Source of the DNA: Acidimicrobiia bacterium
GTDB lineage: Bacteria; Actinomycetota; Acidimicrobiia; Spongiisociales; ZC4RG35
Reading direction: 5' to 3'
NCBI GenBank assembly: GCA_013812505.1
Contig: JACCTH010000044.1
Location: 1-64,000 of the forward strand
DNA length: 64,000 bases
Below, in pieces: positions 26,235-35,700 of this stretch. Position numbers and translations under genes: made by a program. The notes beneath the pieces were generated by a model. The model ran no database searches. It was not told the origin of the DNA and was given only the letters and a program-made list of their open reading frames with translations. Within the stretch, counting starts at the first letter, position 1. Every line of letters starts with the position of its first letter.

Positions 26235-27851
26235 TTGTCCTACTACGAGGAACCATTCACACCCGCGGAAGCCGAGGTCCTCGGTCGGTTCTTCACCAAC
26301 GTCGACCGGCCGGTTTTCGCCCTTATCAACCTGCCCGAGGTCGTCAAAGGCGCCCTCTTCGCTCGCTACTCGCGCTCGGCCAAGTCGGTCCGGCGACTCT
26401 TCCTCGATGAGTTCGTCAACGACCCTGAATCCGGGATCGCCGCCATCGCGAATACGAGTGACCCGCTGGTCGACCACAAGCGCGCCGAGGACTTGTATCG
26501 GCGCGTGTTCTTCGAATACGGCGACGACTCGGTGGCTCAGCTCGGCGGCGTCCACCTCGCTTGTGAGCAAGCCTCCAACATCCTGACGAAGGTCCTCGAG
26601 TGGGGACGTCTCGCCTCCTACCTCGAACAGTCGACTCGCTACATCGCCTACGACGCGCTGCTTGGAGATCGCTATCGATACCTGGTGCCCGCCGAAATCG
26701 AGAAGGCCGGTCTCGGCCCCGGGTATCGAGATTTGATGGAAGGCATCTTCAAGACCTATCGAGGAATGGTCAGCACGATGACGGATTACTTCGAGCGTCG
26801 GTTCCCGCGCAGTGAGAGCGACTCCAAGTTCGCCTGGACCGCATCGATCAGAGCGAAGGCATGTGACACCGTACGCGGGCTGCTGCCAGCGTCAACTTTG
26901 TCCAATGTCGGCATCTACGGCAGCGGCCAGGCCTATGAGATGGCATTGGTGCGGATGGCCGCCCATCCCCTCGCCGAAGTGCGGGACTACGGGGAGATGA
27001 TGCTCACCGAGCTGCGCAAGGTGATCCCCTCGTTTCTCACCCGGGTCGATCTCCCCGATCGAGGTGGTGCGTGGAGCGATTACCTGCGGGCCGGCCGCGA
27101 GGCAATCGAAGCCATCGCTCCGCGCTTTGGCGACGACCACCAAGTTGGCGAGGCAGGTCAGCAAGTCGAATTAACCGACTGGGATCCCGACGGTGAGCTG
27201 AAGCTGGCTGCGGCCGCGCTCTATACGGGTTCGGATTTGTCGGACCTCGAACTTTCCGACTACGTCAAAGGGCTCGGTCTCGAGCAGCGGAGCGAAGTGA
27301 TCGCCGCCTTGATCGGGGACCGCGGCAATCGGCGACACAAACCGGGTCGGGCGCTGGAGCGGATCGTCTATCGATTCGATGTCGTCTGCGACTTCGGCGC
27401 CTTCCGCGACCTGCAACGTCATCGGCTGATGACGATCGAATGGCAGCGACTGGGCACGAGGCTCGGTTACCAGTGTCCACCCGAGCTCGAGGACGCAGGT
27501 GTAGCCCCTGACTTTCGCCGGGTCATGGAACAGGCCGGCGAATTCCATCAGAAAGCCCTCAGTGCCGTCGGCCCCGATGGCGCCCAGTACGTGGTCCCGT
27601 TTGCGTTCCAGATCCGCTTCGTCGTGGAGATGAACGCCCGGCAAGCATTCCATCTGATCGAGCTGCGGTCCCAGCCCGCAGGTCACCCCTCGTATCGCCA
27701 GGTGGTATTGGAGATGCATCGCCGCATCGACGAGGTCGCCGGCCACCACTCCGTCGCCGAGGCAATGAAGTTCGTTGACTATTCCGAGGTGGAGTTAGAA
27801 CGGCTGGCGAGCGAGCGGCGCGCCGAACAACGTCGCCTCGGCTCGTCCTAA
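26235..27851 (+). CDS. Tandem ThyX-like protein (FAD-dependent thymidylate synthase family)
   Basis: At 538 residues this is about twice the size of ThyX, and both halves show ThyX-like pieces. In the N-terminal half are EQSTRYIAYD and a segment around HPLAEVRDYGEMML that resembles the ThyX C-terminal helix. The C-terminal half has LQRHRLMTIEWQRLGTR, where RHR of the ThyX motif (RHRxxSxNExS) is kept but Ser-Asn-Glu are replaced, and ELRSQPAGHPSYRQ, matching the substrate-binding RxxPxAxxxIR region. Long ThyX-like proteins of this type occur in several Actinomycetota. Whether this one makes dTMP is uncertain. TTG start, no Shine-Dalgarno. Confidence 0.75.
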   Translation: MSYYEEPFTPAEAEVLGRFFTNVDRPVFALINLPEVVKGALFARYSRSAKSVRRLFLDEFVNDPESGIAAIANTSDPLVDHKRAEDLYRRVFFEYGDDSVAQLGGVHLACEQASNILTKVLEWGRLASYLEQSTRYIAYDALLGDRYRYLVPAEIEKAGLGPGYRDLMEGIFKTYRGMVSTMTDYFERRFPRSESDSKFAWTASIRAKACDTVRGLLPASTLSNVGIYGSGQAYEMALVRMAAHPLAEVRDYGEMMLTELRKVIPSFLTRVDLPDRGGAWSDYLRAGREAIEAIAPRFGDDHQVGEAGQQVELTDWDPDGELKLAAAALYTGSDLSDLELSDYVKGLGLEQRSEVIAALIGDRGNRRHKPGRALERIVYRFDVVCDFGAFRDLQRHRLMTIEWQRLGTRLGYQCPPELEDAGVAPDFRRVMEQAGEFHQKALSAVGPDGAQYVVPFAFQIRFVVEMNARQAFHLIELRSQPAGHPSYRQVVLEMHRRIDEVAGHHSVAEAMKFVDYSEVELERLASERRAEQRRLGSS

Positions 27852-27995
27852 GAAAGCTTCGAGGGGGTCGGATCGGGGCGCGGGCGGGCCTTCAACGAAG
27901 ATGAGCATTCGCTCCCCGGCCTCGTCCCGCCATTCTTCAACCACGAAGAAGGCCCGGACCTCTGGGTCAGCGGTGCCGGTATCCCCCTGTCCCAA
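27795..27995 (-). CDS. Doubtful small ORF antisense to the ThyX-like gene end
   Basis: The 66-residue frame (FFVVEEWRDEAGERMLIFVEG in the middle) has a plausible codon pattern over 27852-27990, but its only start, TTG at 27995, lies inside the repeat at 27994, and it runs 57 bp into the 3' end of the ThyX-like gene. It could be a small real protein or the remnant of a longer gene cut by the repeat. No domain is recognised. Confidence 0.25.
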   Translation of the reverse strand: MGQGDTGTADPEVRAFFVVEEWRDEAGERMLIFVEGPPAPRSDPLEAFLGRAEATLFGAPLARQPF

Positions 27996-28103
27996 AATTT
28001 GTCCTGTGGCGAAACCTCAAAACCAAATTCGTCCTCACAAGCACGAGCACGACACGCTATGGGACGGATTATGAAAATCGGTTTCCTTTGGGGACAAATT
28101 ACG
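27994..28103. repeat. Dispersed TIR-bearing repeat, copy B
   Basis: A compound copy. AAAATTTGTCCTGTGGCGAA at 27994-28013 matches a stretch inside copy C, and 28025-28103 aligns to copy A over 79 bases with 7 differences. The right end GGGGACAAATTACG is inverted relative to the left CCAAATTCGTCCTCAC. It fills most of the gap between the ThyX-like gene and the next operon. Confidence 0.75.
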
Positions 28104-28127
28104 GTGGCGACGTTTGCAAGGCTCCCT

Positions 28128-28133
28128 GATAAT
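28128..28133 (+). promoter_or_regulatory. Candidate -10 element for a leaderless transcript
   Basis: GATAAT ends eight bases before the ATG of the 73-aa gene, so transcription would start at or next to the start codon. No good -35 is seen at the right distance. A similar GATAAC lies eight bases before the HAD gene start. Confidence 0.35.
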
Positions 28134-28141
28134 TTGAGGTC

Positions 28142-28363
28142 ATGGCTGAGCTCGATATAGACGCACTCATCGCCCGATACCGACAACGCGCACAGGCGGT
28201 GAAGGAGAGGGGACTGCCGCCGGTCGCCGGTGACGAAAGAAAGCTCCTGATCGAACAGGCCGAGAAGGACTTTCTCGACTATGCGTTGATCGCGGCGGCG
28301 AGTTGGACAGTCGAGGGCGACGAGCTGATCCTGCGCATCCCCCTCCACCCTCAAGCATCCTGA
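28142..28363 (+). CDS. Conserved-looking 73-aa protein upstream of ArsA-type ATPases
   Basis: A small soluble acidic protein with no motif that I can name. The N-terminal half is helical and charged (IDALIARYRQRAQAVKERG), and the C-terminal half ends in a predicted strand pair (SWTVEGDELILRIPL). It is the first gene of the run with the two ArsA-type ATPases, ending 15 bp before the first of them, and has a candidate -10 just upstream. That fixed position suggests a partner or regulator of the ATPases, but this is inference. Confidence 0.6.
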   Translation: MAELDIDALIARYRQRAQAVKERGLPPVAGDERKLLIEQAEKDFLDYALIAAASWTVEGDELILRIPLHPQAS

Positions 28364-28378
28364 GGGGAGCCCGAGCTC

Positions 28379-29212
28379 ATGACCAGGCTGATCCTGGTGT
28401 CCGGCAAAGGGGGGGTGGGAAAGTCGGCCCTGGCGGCAAGCCTGGCCCTCGCCCACCATCGAGCCGGCGCTCGAGTGCTGGCGATCGATGTCGCCGCCAC
28501 CGGAGGTTTGGCTGCGCATCTCGGAGTGGCCTCGCTGGCCTTCAAAGCGCAGACGATCAAGACCGGACTCAACGCCCTGGCGGTGGACCGCTCGAAAGCG
28601 TTGATCGAGTACCTGCAAGTGCAGGTGGGGATGCCTGGTCTCGGCACGCTCGGGCCGGCCGCTCGGTTCTTCGACGCCCTCGCCTCGACTGCGCCCGGGG
28701 TGCGCGAAGTCGTCACCTTGGGCAAAGTCGTGTGGGAGGTCAAAAAGAAGCAGTACGACGTCGTGGTCGCCGATTGCCCTCCGACCGGTCAGGTCACGGG
28801 CCTGTTGCGTGCGCCGGAAACCGTCTCTTCCTTGGTGCCCGCCGGGCGCATCCGTCAGCAAGCCGAATGGATGTCAGAGATCCTTCGTTCACCGAAACGA
28901 TCCGAGTTGATCGTGGTGACGCTCGCCGAAGAGTTGCCAACCATCGAAACCGAAGAGACCATGTCCATGCTCGACGAGTCGAAGCTCATCGGGTCGACGA
29001 TGATCGTCACCAATCGAGTCCTGGGGCGGTTGCGTACCGAGGCGAAAGGTGTGGACGAGGTAGCTGAAGCAGCCGCGCTCCATCGTTCGCTCTTTCACAG
29101 CCAGCAGGAATGGCTCGAGCGGCTTCCCCCTCGTAAGAAGTTTCCGTATCTCTTCGGGGTCTTCACCGAGAGCGAGATTGCGGCCCGACTATCCGACCTC
29201 TGGGGCGAGTGA
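28379..29212 (+). CDS. ArsA/GET3-type ATPase, first paralogue
   Basis: The 277-residue protein belongs to the ArsA/GET3 branch of deviant-Walker ATPases: SGKGGVGKSALAASLA at the N terminus, then LAIDVAATGGLAAHLG and the switch-like VADCPPTGQV. No arsenite-binding cysteine cluster is visible, and arsB is not nearby, so arsenite efflux is unlikely. Paired ArsA-like ATPases of this kind are conserved in Actinomycetota (for example Rv3679-Rv3680 of M. tuberculosis, reported as linked to glycerol/anion handling). It overlaps the second paralogue by GTGA. Confidence 0.85.
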   Translation: MTRLILVSGKGGVGKSALAASLALAHHRAGARVLAIDVAATGGLAAHLGVASLAFKAQTIKTGLNALAVDRSKALIEYLQVQVGMPGLGTLGPAARFFDALASTAPGVREVVTLGKVVWEVKKKQYDVVVADCPPTGQVTGLLRAPETVSSLVPAGRIRQQAEWMSEILRSPKRSELIVVTLAEELPTIETEETMSMLDESKLIGSTMIVTNRVLGRLRTEAKGVDEVAEAAALHRSLFHSQQEWLERLPPRKKFPYLFGVFTESEIAARLSDLWGE

Positions 29213-30231
29213 TGGCGAAAGCTGTGATCGTCACCGGGGCCGGAGGGGTGGGGAAGACCACCGTGGCTGCCTCGTTGGCGGTGCGGGCCGCCAGCGAAGG
29301 CAAGGAAACCCTGGTGCTCACGGTTGATCCTGCTCGGCGGCTGGCCTCCGCGCTCGGCGTCAAGCTGGGGGGCCGGCCGGTGCGCCATCCGGAAGTCCCA
29401 CGGTTATGGGGGGCGATGATCGATGGTGCTGCGTCTTGGATCACAGTCGCCCGTCGCCACGCCGACCCGGCAGTGGCCGACCGGCTCGTCAACAACGAGT
29501 TCTTCGAGGCGGCAACTGTCCACTTCCCGGCCAGCCAGTCGTATGCAGCCGCGGAAGAGGCGGCCACCTACATCGATTCCTTGCGATGGGATGTAGTTGT
29601 AATCGACACACCTCCGGCGGCGGGAGGGATCGAGTTCTTCACCGCCCCGGCCCGGATGGCCGACCTCGTGGGCGGCCGGCTGTTGCGGCTTCTCACCGGC
29701 GGACGCATCCCCGGGCGGAACGCGCTATTTAATAGGGGGGCGCGACCACTGCTCCGCTTTGCGGACCAGCTCCTCGGAGCCGATCTGCTCGAACGGGTGG
29801 CACTCTTCCTGATGGACCTCCGCAGCACCTATGACGGGGTCGCGAAACAGTCGAAGCGCATCGAAGCACACTTTCGCCGAGCGGCCACCCTGGTCGTCAC
29901 CACCGCCGATCCGGCGCCGCTCGCGGAAGCGGCGCGGTTCTTCGAGGAGTTGCCGGAGGTGGCCGCGCCACCGGTGGCCGTGATCTTCAACCGAACTCTC
30001 CCCGCCAGTTGGGCGCAGGCCGAAGTGCCGGCTCGCACCTCGGCCGAGCTGGCCGACAACCTCCATCGCTGGGGAGCCGAGTCGCAGCGCCAACGCGATG
30101 CCCGCGCCGGCTTTGCGGCTCGTTTCACCGCTCCCCTCTGCACGATCCCCTGGCTGGCCGAATCCCCGACCGAGCTTGCGGGCTTGCGGTCGATCATCGA
30201 CCTTGCCGACGGGTTGCCGCGGCTCTGGTAG
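29209..30231 (+). CDS. ArsA/GET3-type ATPase, second paralogue
   Basis: This 340-residue partner has GAGGVGKTTVAASLA, LTVDPARRLASALG and VVIDTPPAAGG, all typical of ArsA/GET3 ATPases. It differs from the first paralogue by a longer middle region (about 150-230) that is partly hydrophobic. The pair probably works as a heterodimer, as in related actinobacterial loci. Start: GTG at 29209 gives a GTGA overlap, while the ATG at 29212 would directly follow the stop; both yield nearly the same protein. Confidence 0.85.
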   Translation: MMAKAVIVTGAGGVGKTTVAASLAVRAASEGKETLVLTVDPARRLASALGVKLGGRPVRHPEVPRLWGAMIDGAASWITVARRHADPAVADRLVNNEFFEAATVHFPASQSYAAAEEAATYIDSLRWDVVVIDTPPAAGGIEFFTAPARMADLVGGRLLRLLTGGRIPGRNALFNRGARPLLRFADQLLGADLLERVALFLMDLRSTYDGVAKQSKRIEAHFRRAATLVVTTADPAPLAEAARFFEELPEVAAPPVAVIFNRTLPASWAQAEVPARTSAELADNLHRWGAESQRQRDARAGFAARFTAPLCTIPWLAESPTELAGLRSIIDLADGLPRLW

Positions 30232-30245
30232 CGCGATTCCAGACC

Positions 30246-30251
30246 GATAAC
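30246..30251 (+). promoter_or_regulatory. Candidate -10 element before the HAD gene
   Basis: GATAAC ends eight bases before the ATG at 30260, the same spacing as GATAAT before the 73-aa gene, which would give a leaderless mRNA. It lies in the 28-bp gap after the second ArsA-type gene. Weak evidence on its own. Confidence 0.25.
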
Positions 30252-30259
30252 CTTCTCGG

Positions 30260-31024
30260 ATGACTTCGGCGGCTTTCTTCGACCTCGACCGGACCCTGAT
30301 CTCGGGCGCCTCGGTCTTTCCTTTCGGGGTCGAGGCGTGGCGGGCCGGATTGCTCAAGAATTCCGACATTGCCAAATACGCCGCCGGGGCGCTCGCCTTT
30401 CTGGCGTTCGGGGACAAGGGCGTCAAATCCGAGGGGACCCGAGCCGCGATCCTGGGCCACGTCGACGGGGTCTCAGTCGAGATGCTGGACGAAGTGTCAG
30501 CGAAGGTGCTGCCCAAGCTCATCGACCGCGTCCGGCCGGAATCTCACAAGCTTTTGCAAATGCATCACGATGCCGGGCGGGAAATGTGGATCGTCTCGGC
30601 CTCTCCTTACGGAATCGTTGCACCGCTGGCCGACACGCTCGGCATGACCGGCGCCATTGCCACCAGAGGAAAGGTAATCGAAGGCCACTACTCCGCGGAG
30701 CTCGAAGGGCCGTTCGTCTACGGGGCAGGCAAGGCCGACGCCATCGCCCGCCTCGCCACGGAACGGAATTACGACCTGGTGGCGAGTTACGCCTACTCCG
30801 ACTCGATCTCCGACCTCCCCATGCTCGAGTTGGTCGGGCACCCGGTGGCGGTGAACCCCGATAGCCAGCTCGAGAACACGGCCCATGATCGCGGCTGGCC
30901 GGTGGTGATCTTTGCCCGTAAGACGAAACGGGCGATGGCCCTCGGTCTCGGCACCACCGCCGCCGCCGGGGCCCTCGCCGGGACCTACGCCCTCGGCCGC
31001 CACCACGGCAAACTCCGAACCTAG
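30260..31024 (+). CDS. HAD-IB family phosphatase (SerB-like)
   Basis: This 254-residue haloacid dehalogenase-type hydrolase of subfamily IB carries motif I DLDRT (nucleophile and acid Asp), motif II WIVSAS, a motif III Lys in GAGKADAI, and motif IV YSDSISDLPML. Such enzymes dephosphorylate small molecules such as phosphoserine or lysophosphatidic acid; actinobacterial relatives are often fused or linked to lipid acyltransferases. The C terminus carries an Ala/Gly-rich hydrophobic stretch (about 228-245) that may touch the membrane. Substrate unknown. Confidence 0.85.
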   Translation: MTSAAFFDLDRTLISGASVFPFGVEAWRAGLLKNSDIAKYAAGALAFLAFGDKGVKSEGTRAAILGHVDGVSVEMLDEVSAKVLPKLIDRVRPESHKLLQMHHDAGREMWIVSASPYGIVAPLADTLGMTGAIATRGKVIEGHYSAELEGPFVYGAGKADAIARLATERNYDLVASYAYSDSISDLPMLELVGHPVAVNPDSQLENTAHDRGWPVVIFARKTKRAMALGLGTTAAAGALAGTYALGRHHGKLRT

Positions 31025-31052
31025 CGACCCGGATCGCAAAAGAATTTGGCCA

Positions 31053-31484
31053 ATGGTCGATTTCGGCTTCGTCCTCAACGACACGATCTCGCTTCGCCAG
31101 GGGGCCCGAGACGGAGCGCGGCATGCGGTCGTCAGCAACGTAGGCACCAACTCGAGCTGCACCCTCACCGGCTTTGCCGGCGTGGACGGCTCCGACACCG
31201 ACCGGATCTTTTGCCTGGTCAAGGAGCGAGTCGGGCTCAACCACACCAACATTCGGGTAAAGATCGATTTCGAGACAACTTTCACTGCCAAGAAGTCGCT
31301 GGCGGTCTGTGTCATGTACCCGATCAGATCGGTCTCGGGGCTCTCGGCCCCATTCCTGAGCGGCGCTTTCAAGACCGAGGTGCAAATGCGAATCGAGGAA
31401 ACCAACGTGGTCATCACCGAGGCGCAGGAGACAGCGCTCACCGGTCAGAACTGGAGCTGGTGCGTAGCTGAGGTCACCTCTTGA
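31053..31484 (+). pseudogene. 5'-truncated TadE-like pilus protein
   Basis: From the ATG at 31053 the frame encodes VDFGFVLNDTISLRQGARDGARHAVV, the segment that in TadE proteins follows the hydrophobic prepilin-like helix (usually EFALVLPLLLLL...). That helix, needed for export and pilus incorporation, is missing: the sequence just upstream is the end of the HAD gene. The remaining 143 residues include four cysteines in a normal TadE-like C-terminal part. It is joined to the next gene by a TTGA overlap. I read it as the remnant of a tadE gene whose start was deleted; an unusual short exported form cannot be excluded. Confidence 0.6.
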
Positions 31485-32700
31485 ACGAGCAGTCCCGGGA
31501 GCAGGGCGCGGCGATCGTCCTGGTGGCGTTCGCCCTGGTCTTCCTCGGTGGGCTGGCGGCGATCGTGGTCGATGTCGGCTACGCCCGTCAGGTGCGACGC
31601 CAAGCGCAAAACGCTGCCGATGCGGGTGCGCTCGCCACCGTGGTCGATTACAACGGCACTCCCGCCACCGAGAACGCCGCGCGCGCGCGGGCGGTCGAAT
31701 ACGTGGAGGACAACGGATTCTCCTCGGGAAATGCCACCGTTGCGATCAGCTTCTTGACCAATGCCGCCGGCGACCCGTGTGTGCGAGCGACGATCAGCAA
31801 TCGCCTAGTGCCGACTTCGTTCGGCAGATCATCGGTGTTAATTCGCTGAACGTCGGCGCCAGCTCCACCGCCTGCCAGCCGCCCGGCAATGTCACCCTGC
31901 CGGGGCTCTTTGCCGGCGGCACCTGCACCGGGCCCGGTAAGGCCATGGTCCTGTCCGGAAACGACAACAAGATCGAGGGTGGCGTCCACAGCAACGCCGA
32001 TGCGAAAGAGAACGGCAACAACAACACCCGAGTCAGCGGCAACGCCACGTATGTCACGAATCCTCTTGACATCTCTGGCTCCGGAGCCCATTGGTGGACG
32101 GGAGCGACGCATATCTCTGCGGTGCCCTGGCCGATGGCGTTCAATATCGCCGACTTCGCTCCCGGTGGCTCGAGAGCGGTTGCCGCCGCCGGAAACTACT
32201 TCAGCTTTACCGGCGACCAGGTCCGCAACGGCGCCGTCAATGCAGGGATCTACTACACCACCGGGAAGTGGGAGCTGACTTCGGTCACGGTGACCCCGTT
32301 CAACGGCCGCACCGGGGCGACCTTCGTCTCGTCGGGCGGGTTGATCGACCTGAAAGGCAACGTCAACATCCGGCCCTACTCGGGAATCCCCGAACGGTTG
32401 GTCCTTTTCACGAATTGGAACGATGGCAAGACGGGCAACAACCGATGTGATGCAGAAGTCCTGAAGCTCAGCGGCAACTGCAACCATTTCGACGGCGTTG
32501 TCTAGGTTCCCAATGGGTCATATCGGGCATCCGGCGAGGGAAACGGGAACGACCACGCCGGAGGCTCGTGTGGTGCGAGTCCCTCCAACACCTACGCCGG
32601 GGGCATAATCGCCTTTGGGGTGAATATCAGCGGCAACTTCAACCTCCATCGGGGCGCGAGCGTGCCCTACGGCCAAGGCAGCCCCTACCTCTCGGACTAG
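31481..32700 (+). pseudogene. TadG-like pilus/surface protein with frameshift and in-frame amber
   Basis: The N-terminal part (GAAIVLVAFALVFLGGLAAIVVDVGYARQVRRQAQNAADAGAL) is the TadG-type membrane anchor. Frame 1 stops at 31849, but the protein clearly continues in the next frame from about 31820 (RQIIGVNSLNV...), with a TTCGTTCG tandem at 31816-31823 as the likely slip site. That frame meets TAG at 32503-32505, then stays open in the same style (NGSYRASGEGNGND..., AFGVNISGNFNLH) to a final TAG at 32698-32700. The full product would be about 400 residues with a Gly/Asn-rich, beta-helix-like outer part. Two lesions plus the broken tadE upstream argue for decay. Confidence 0.7.
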
Positions 32701-35700
32701 ATCACCGCTCCTGGACCGAGCAACTCCTTGAGCTCGGCGTAGAAGGTCGAACTGGGGCTCACCCGGTGGCTGTCATCGAAACGCAGGACTTTGTGGGTGT
32801 CACCAGACTCCAGATGGAGCATCACCGAAGCGGCTCCAGGGTGGTTCTGGAGAATCGATTTGAGTTGGTTCACCAGCCGAGCCGACACGGCTCGGGCAGC
32901 GATCTTGAGCCGGACCGTCGCGTCGGTCCGCAGCTTCACTTCGCGAATAGATTTCGCCCGGAACTTGCGCTCGTCCCCCCGCTGGTCGAGGGTGCCGTCG
33001 ACGAGGACGATGGCGTCGGGGTTGACCAGTTGGCCGAACTCAGCGGTGGTGCGCGGGAAGGCCATCACTTCGATCGACGAGTCGAGATCTTCGAGTTGGA
33101 AGAAAAGGATCAGCTCGTTGTTGCGGGTAAAGCGTCGTGAGATCGAACCGACGAGGCCGCCGATGGTCGCGGCAGAACGGTCCGGAAGCTCGACGAGCGA
33201 GCTGATCGGGCTCGCCTCGGCGACAAGCACCGAGCCCACCATCAACAGCGGATGATCGGACACATAGAGACCGAGCATCTCTTTCTCGAACCCGAGCCTG
33301 ACTTTGGGTGACCATTCGTCGCGGGCTAGTTCGACTGGCACCGGGGCAACCTCAGCCGCATCGGCGCCAAACAACGAGAACTGACCGAGGTCCTCGTTGC
33401 GCCGGCGCTCGATCGTGCCTTCGAGGATTTCCTCGAAAGCCAAGAACAGGCTCTTGCGGCTGTGCCCCATCCCGTCGAAGGCGCCCGCCTTGACTAGCGA
33501 TTCGACGGTCCGTTTGTTGAGGGCGAGCATGTCAACCCGATTTGCAAAATCAGAGAAATCGACGAACGGCGCCTCCTGTCGAGCCGCAATGATCTTCTCT
33601 ACCACCCCCTCACCGACGTTCCGGACCGCCGACAAGCCGAATCGAATCTTGCCGTCGCTCACGATGAAATCGACATCCGACTCGTTGACGTCGGGAACGA
33701 GCACGTCGATGCCCTGGTTGCGGGACTCGGCTAGATAGATGGCGGTCCGATCCTTGTCCTTCTTGGTGGCGGTGAGCAGGGCCGCCAAATACTCGGGGGC
33801 GTAGTGGGCCTTCAGCCAGGCGGTCTGATAGGCCACCACCGCATAGCAGGCGGCGTGCGCCTTGTTGAAGCCGTAACCGGCGAACGGCTCGATGGCGTCG
33901 AAGATCCCCGCTCCCACCTCGCGGAGATAGCCCTGATTGACACAGCCGGCGATGAACTTGGCGCGATGGGCAGCCATCTTTGCCTTGACCTTTTTTCCCA
34001 TCGCACTGCGCAGCTCGTCAGCTTCCGCCATCGTGTACCCAGCCATAGCCTGGGCGGCCTGCATCACCTGCTCCTGATAGACCATGATTCCGTAGGTGTC
34101 GCGCAGAAACGGCTCCAGCGCTTCGTGGGGAAATCCCACCGCCTCACGCTGGTTCTTGCGCTCGGCATAGGCGGTGTGCATGTTGGCTGCCAAAGGCCCG
34201 GGCCGGTAAAGCGAGATCAACGCGATGATGTCTTCGAAGCGGTCGGGCGCCAGATTTCGGACCAAGCTCCGAAGGCCCGTGCCCTCGAGTTGAAAGACCC
34301 CGACCGTGTCGCCCCGACGCAGGAGCTCGAACACCGCCGGGTCGTCAAATCCTTTCTGGTCGATATCGACGTCGATCCCTTTCCCGTCTCTGATCAGTTC
34401 CAAGGTGCGTTCGATGATCGAAAGGTTGCGAAGGCCGAGGAAGTCCATCTTCAGCAGTCCGAGCGCGGCGATTCCCTTCATCTCGTACTGGGTGACGACT
34501 TCGGCTTCCTCCCCCTTGCGCTGGACCGGCACGAGCTCGGTGAGCGGGGCGGGGGTGATGACAACGGCCGCGGCGTGAATCGAGTCCTGCCGACGCAAAT
34601 TCTCGAGGCCGCGCGCCATGTCGATCACTTCTCGCGCCGCCTGGTCGGTCGCATAGAGAGAGCGAAGCTCGGACGCCTTGTCGTGCTGATCACGGTCCTC
34701 TCGAGAGGCGTCGGCCGGCAGCTGATCGAGAACCAGCTTGAGGCTCGCTTCTCTTCCGAGAATCGGCGGGGGCATTGCCTTGGCCAAGCGATCGCCAACC
34801 GCATACGGGTGACCCAATACCCGGGCTGAGTCGCGCAGCGCCTGCTTGCCCTTGATCGTCGAGAAAGTGACGACTTGCGCCACATGATCCGAGCCATATT
34901 TCTCGGCGGCATATCGAATGACCTCGGAGCGATAACGCTCATCGAAATCCATGTCGATGTCCGGCATCTCCCGGCGCCCGGGGTTGAGGAAGCGCTCGAA
35001 GATGAGGCCGTAGGCGATCGGGTCGAGATCGGTGATGCGAAGCGAATAGGCAACGATCGAGCCGGCGGCCGAGCCGCGGCCGGGCCCAACCCGAATCTTG
35101 CGCTCACGGGCGAAGCGAATCAGGTCCCAAACGATGAGGAAATAGGCGGGGAACCCCATTTCGGTGATCACCGCCAGCTCGCTTTGGATCCGTTCGACGG
35201 CCTCGGTGGGAAGAGGATCTCCATAACGCTCCCGAGCGCCTTGCTCGACTAGGTGACCGAGGTAGCTCTCCTCCGTGAATCCGGCAGGGACCGGGAATTG
35301 CGGGAGAAGGTAGGTCCCGAACTCGAGAGTCACCTCGGCCCGCTCCGCCACGAGCAACGTGTTGTCGCAGGCGTCGGGGTAGAGGTCGGCCGGGAAGAGC
35401 TCTCGCATCTGGGCCGCTGACTTGAGATAGAACTCCTGGGCATCGAACTTGAACCGGTTGGCCTCGTCGCGGTTGGCCCCGGTCTGTATGCATAACAGCA
35501 CGTCGTGAGCGTCGGCCTCATGGCGGTGGGTGTAGTGAGCGTCGTTGGTCGCCAGCAATGGTGCCCCGATCTGACGGCCGATCTCGAGCAGGTCCGGGGT
35601 CACCTGCCTTTGGGCCTCGAGGCCGTGATCCATCACCTCGATGTAGAAGTTCTCCTGACCGAAGATGTCCTGGTACTGAGACGCAGCCTTGAGGGCGGCG

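Noticed and set aside
27848-28861. 337-aa minus-strand ORF
   Set aside because: Antisense to the 73-aa gene and first ArsA-type ATPase and crosses repeat B; no domain.
28379-30231. Arsenite efflux locus
   Set aside because: ATPases resemble ArsA, but no arsB, arsR or cysteine metalloid site is present; GET3-like pair is the better reading.
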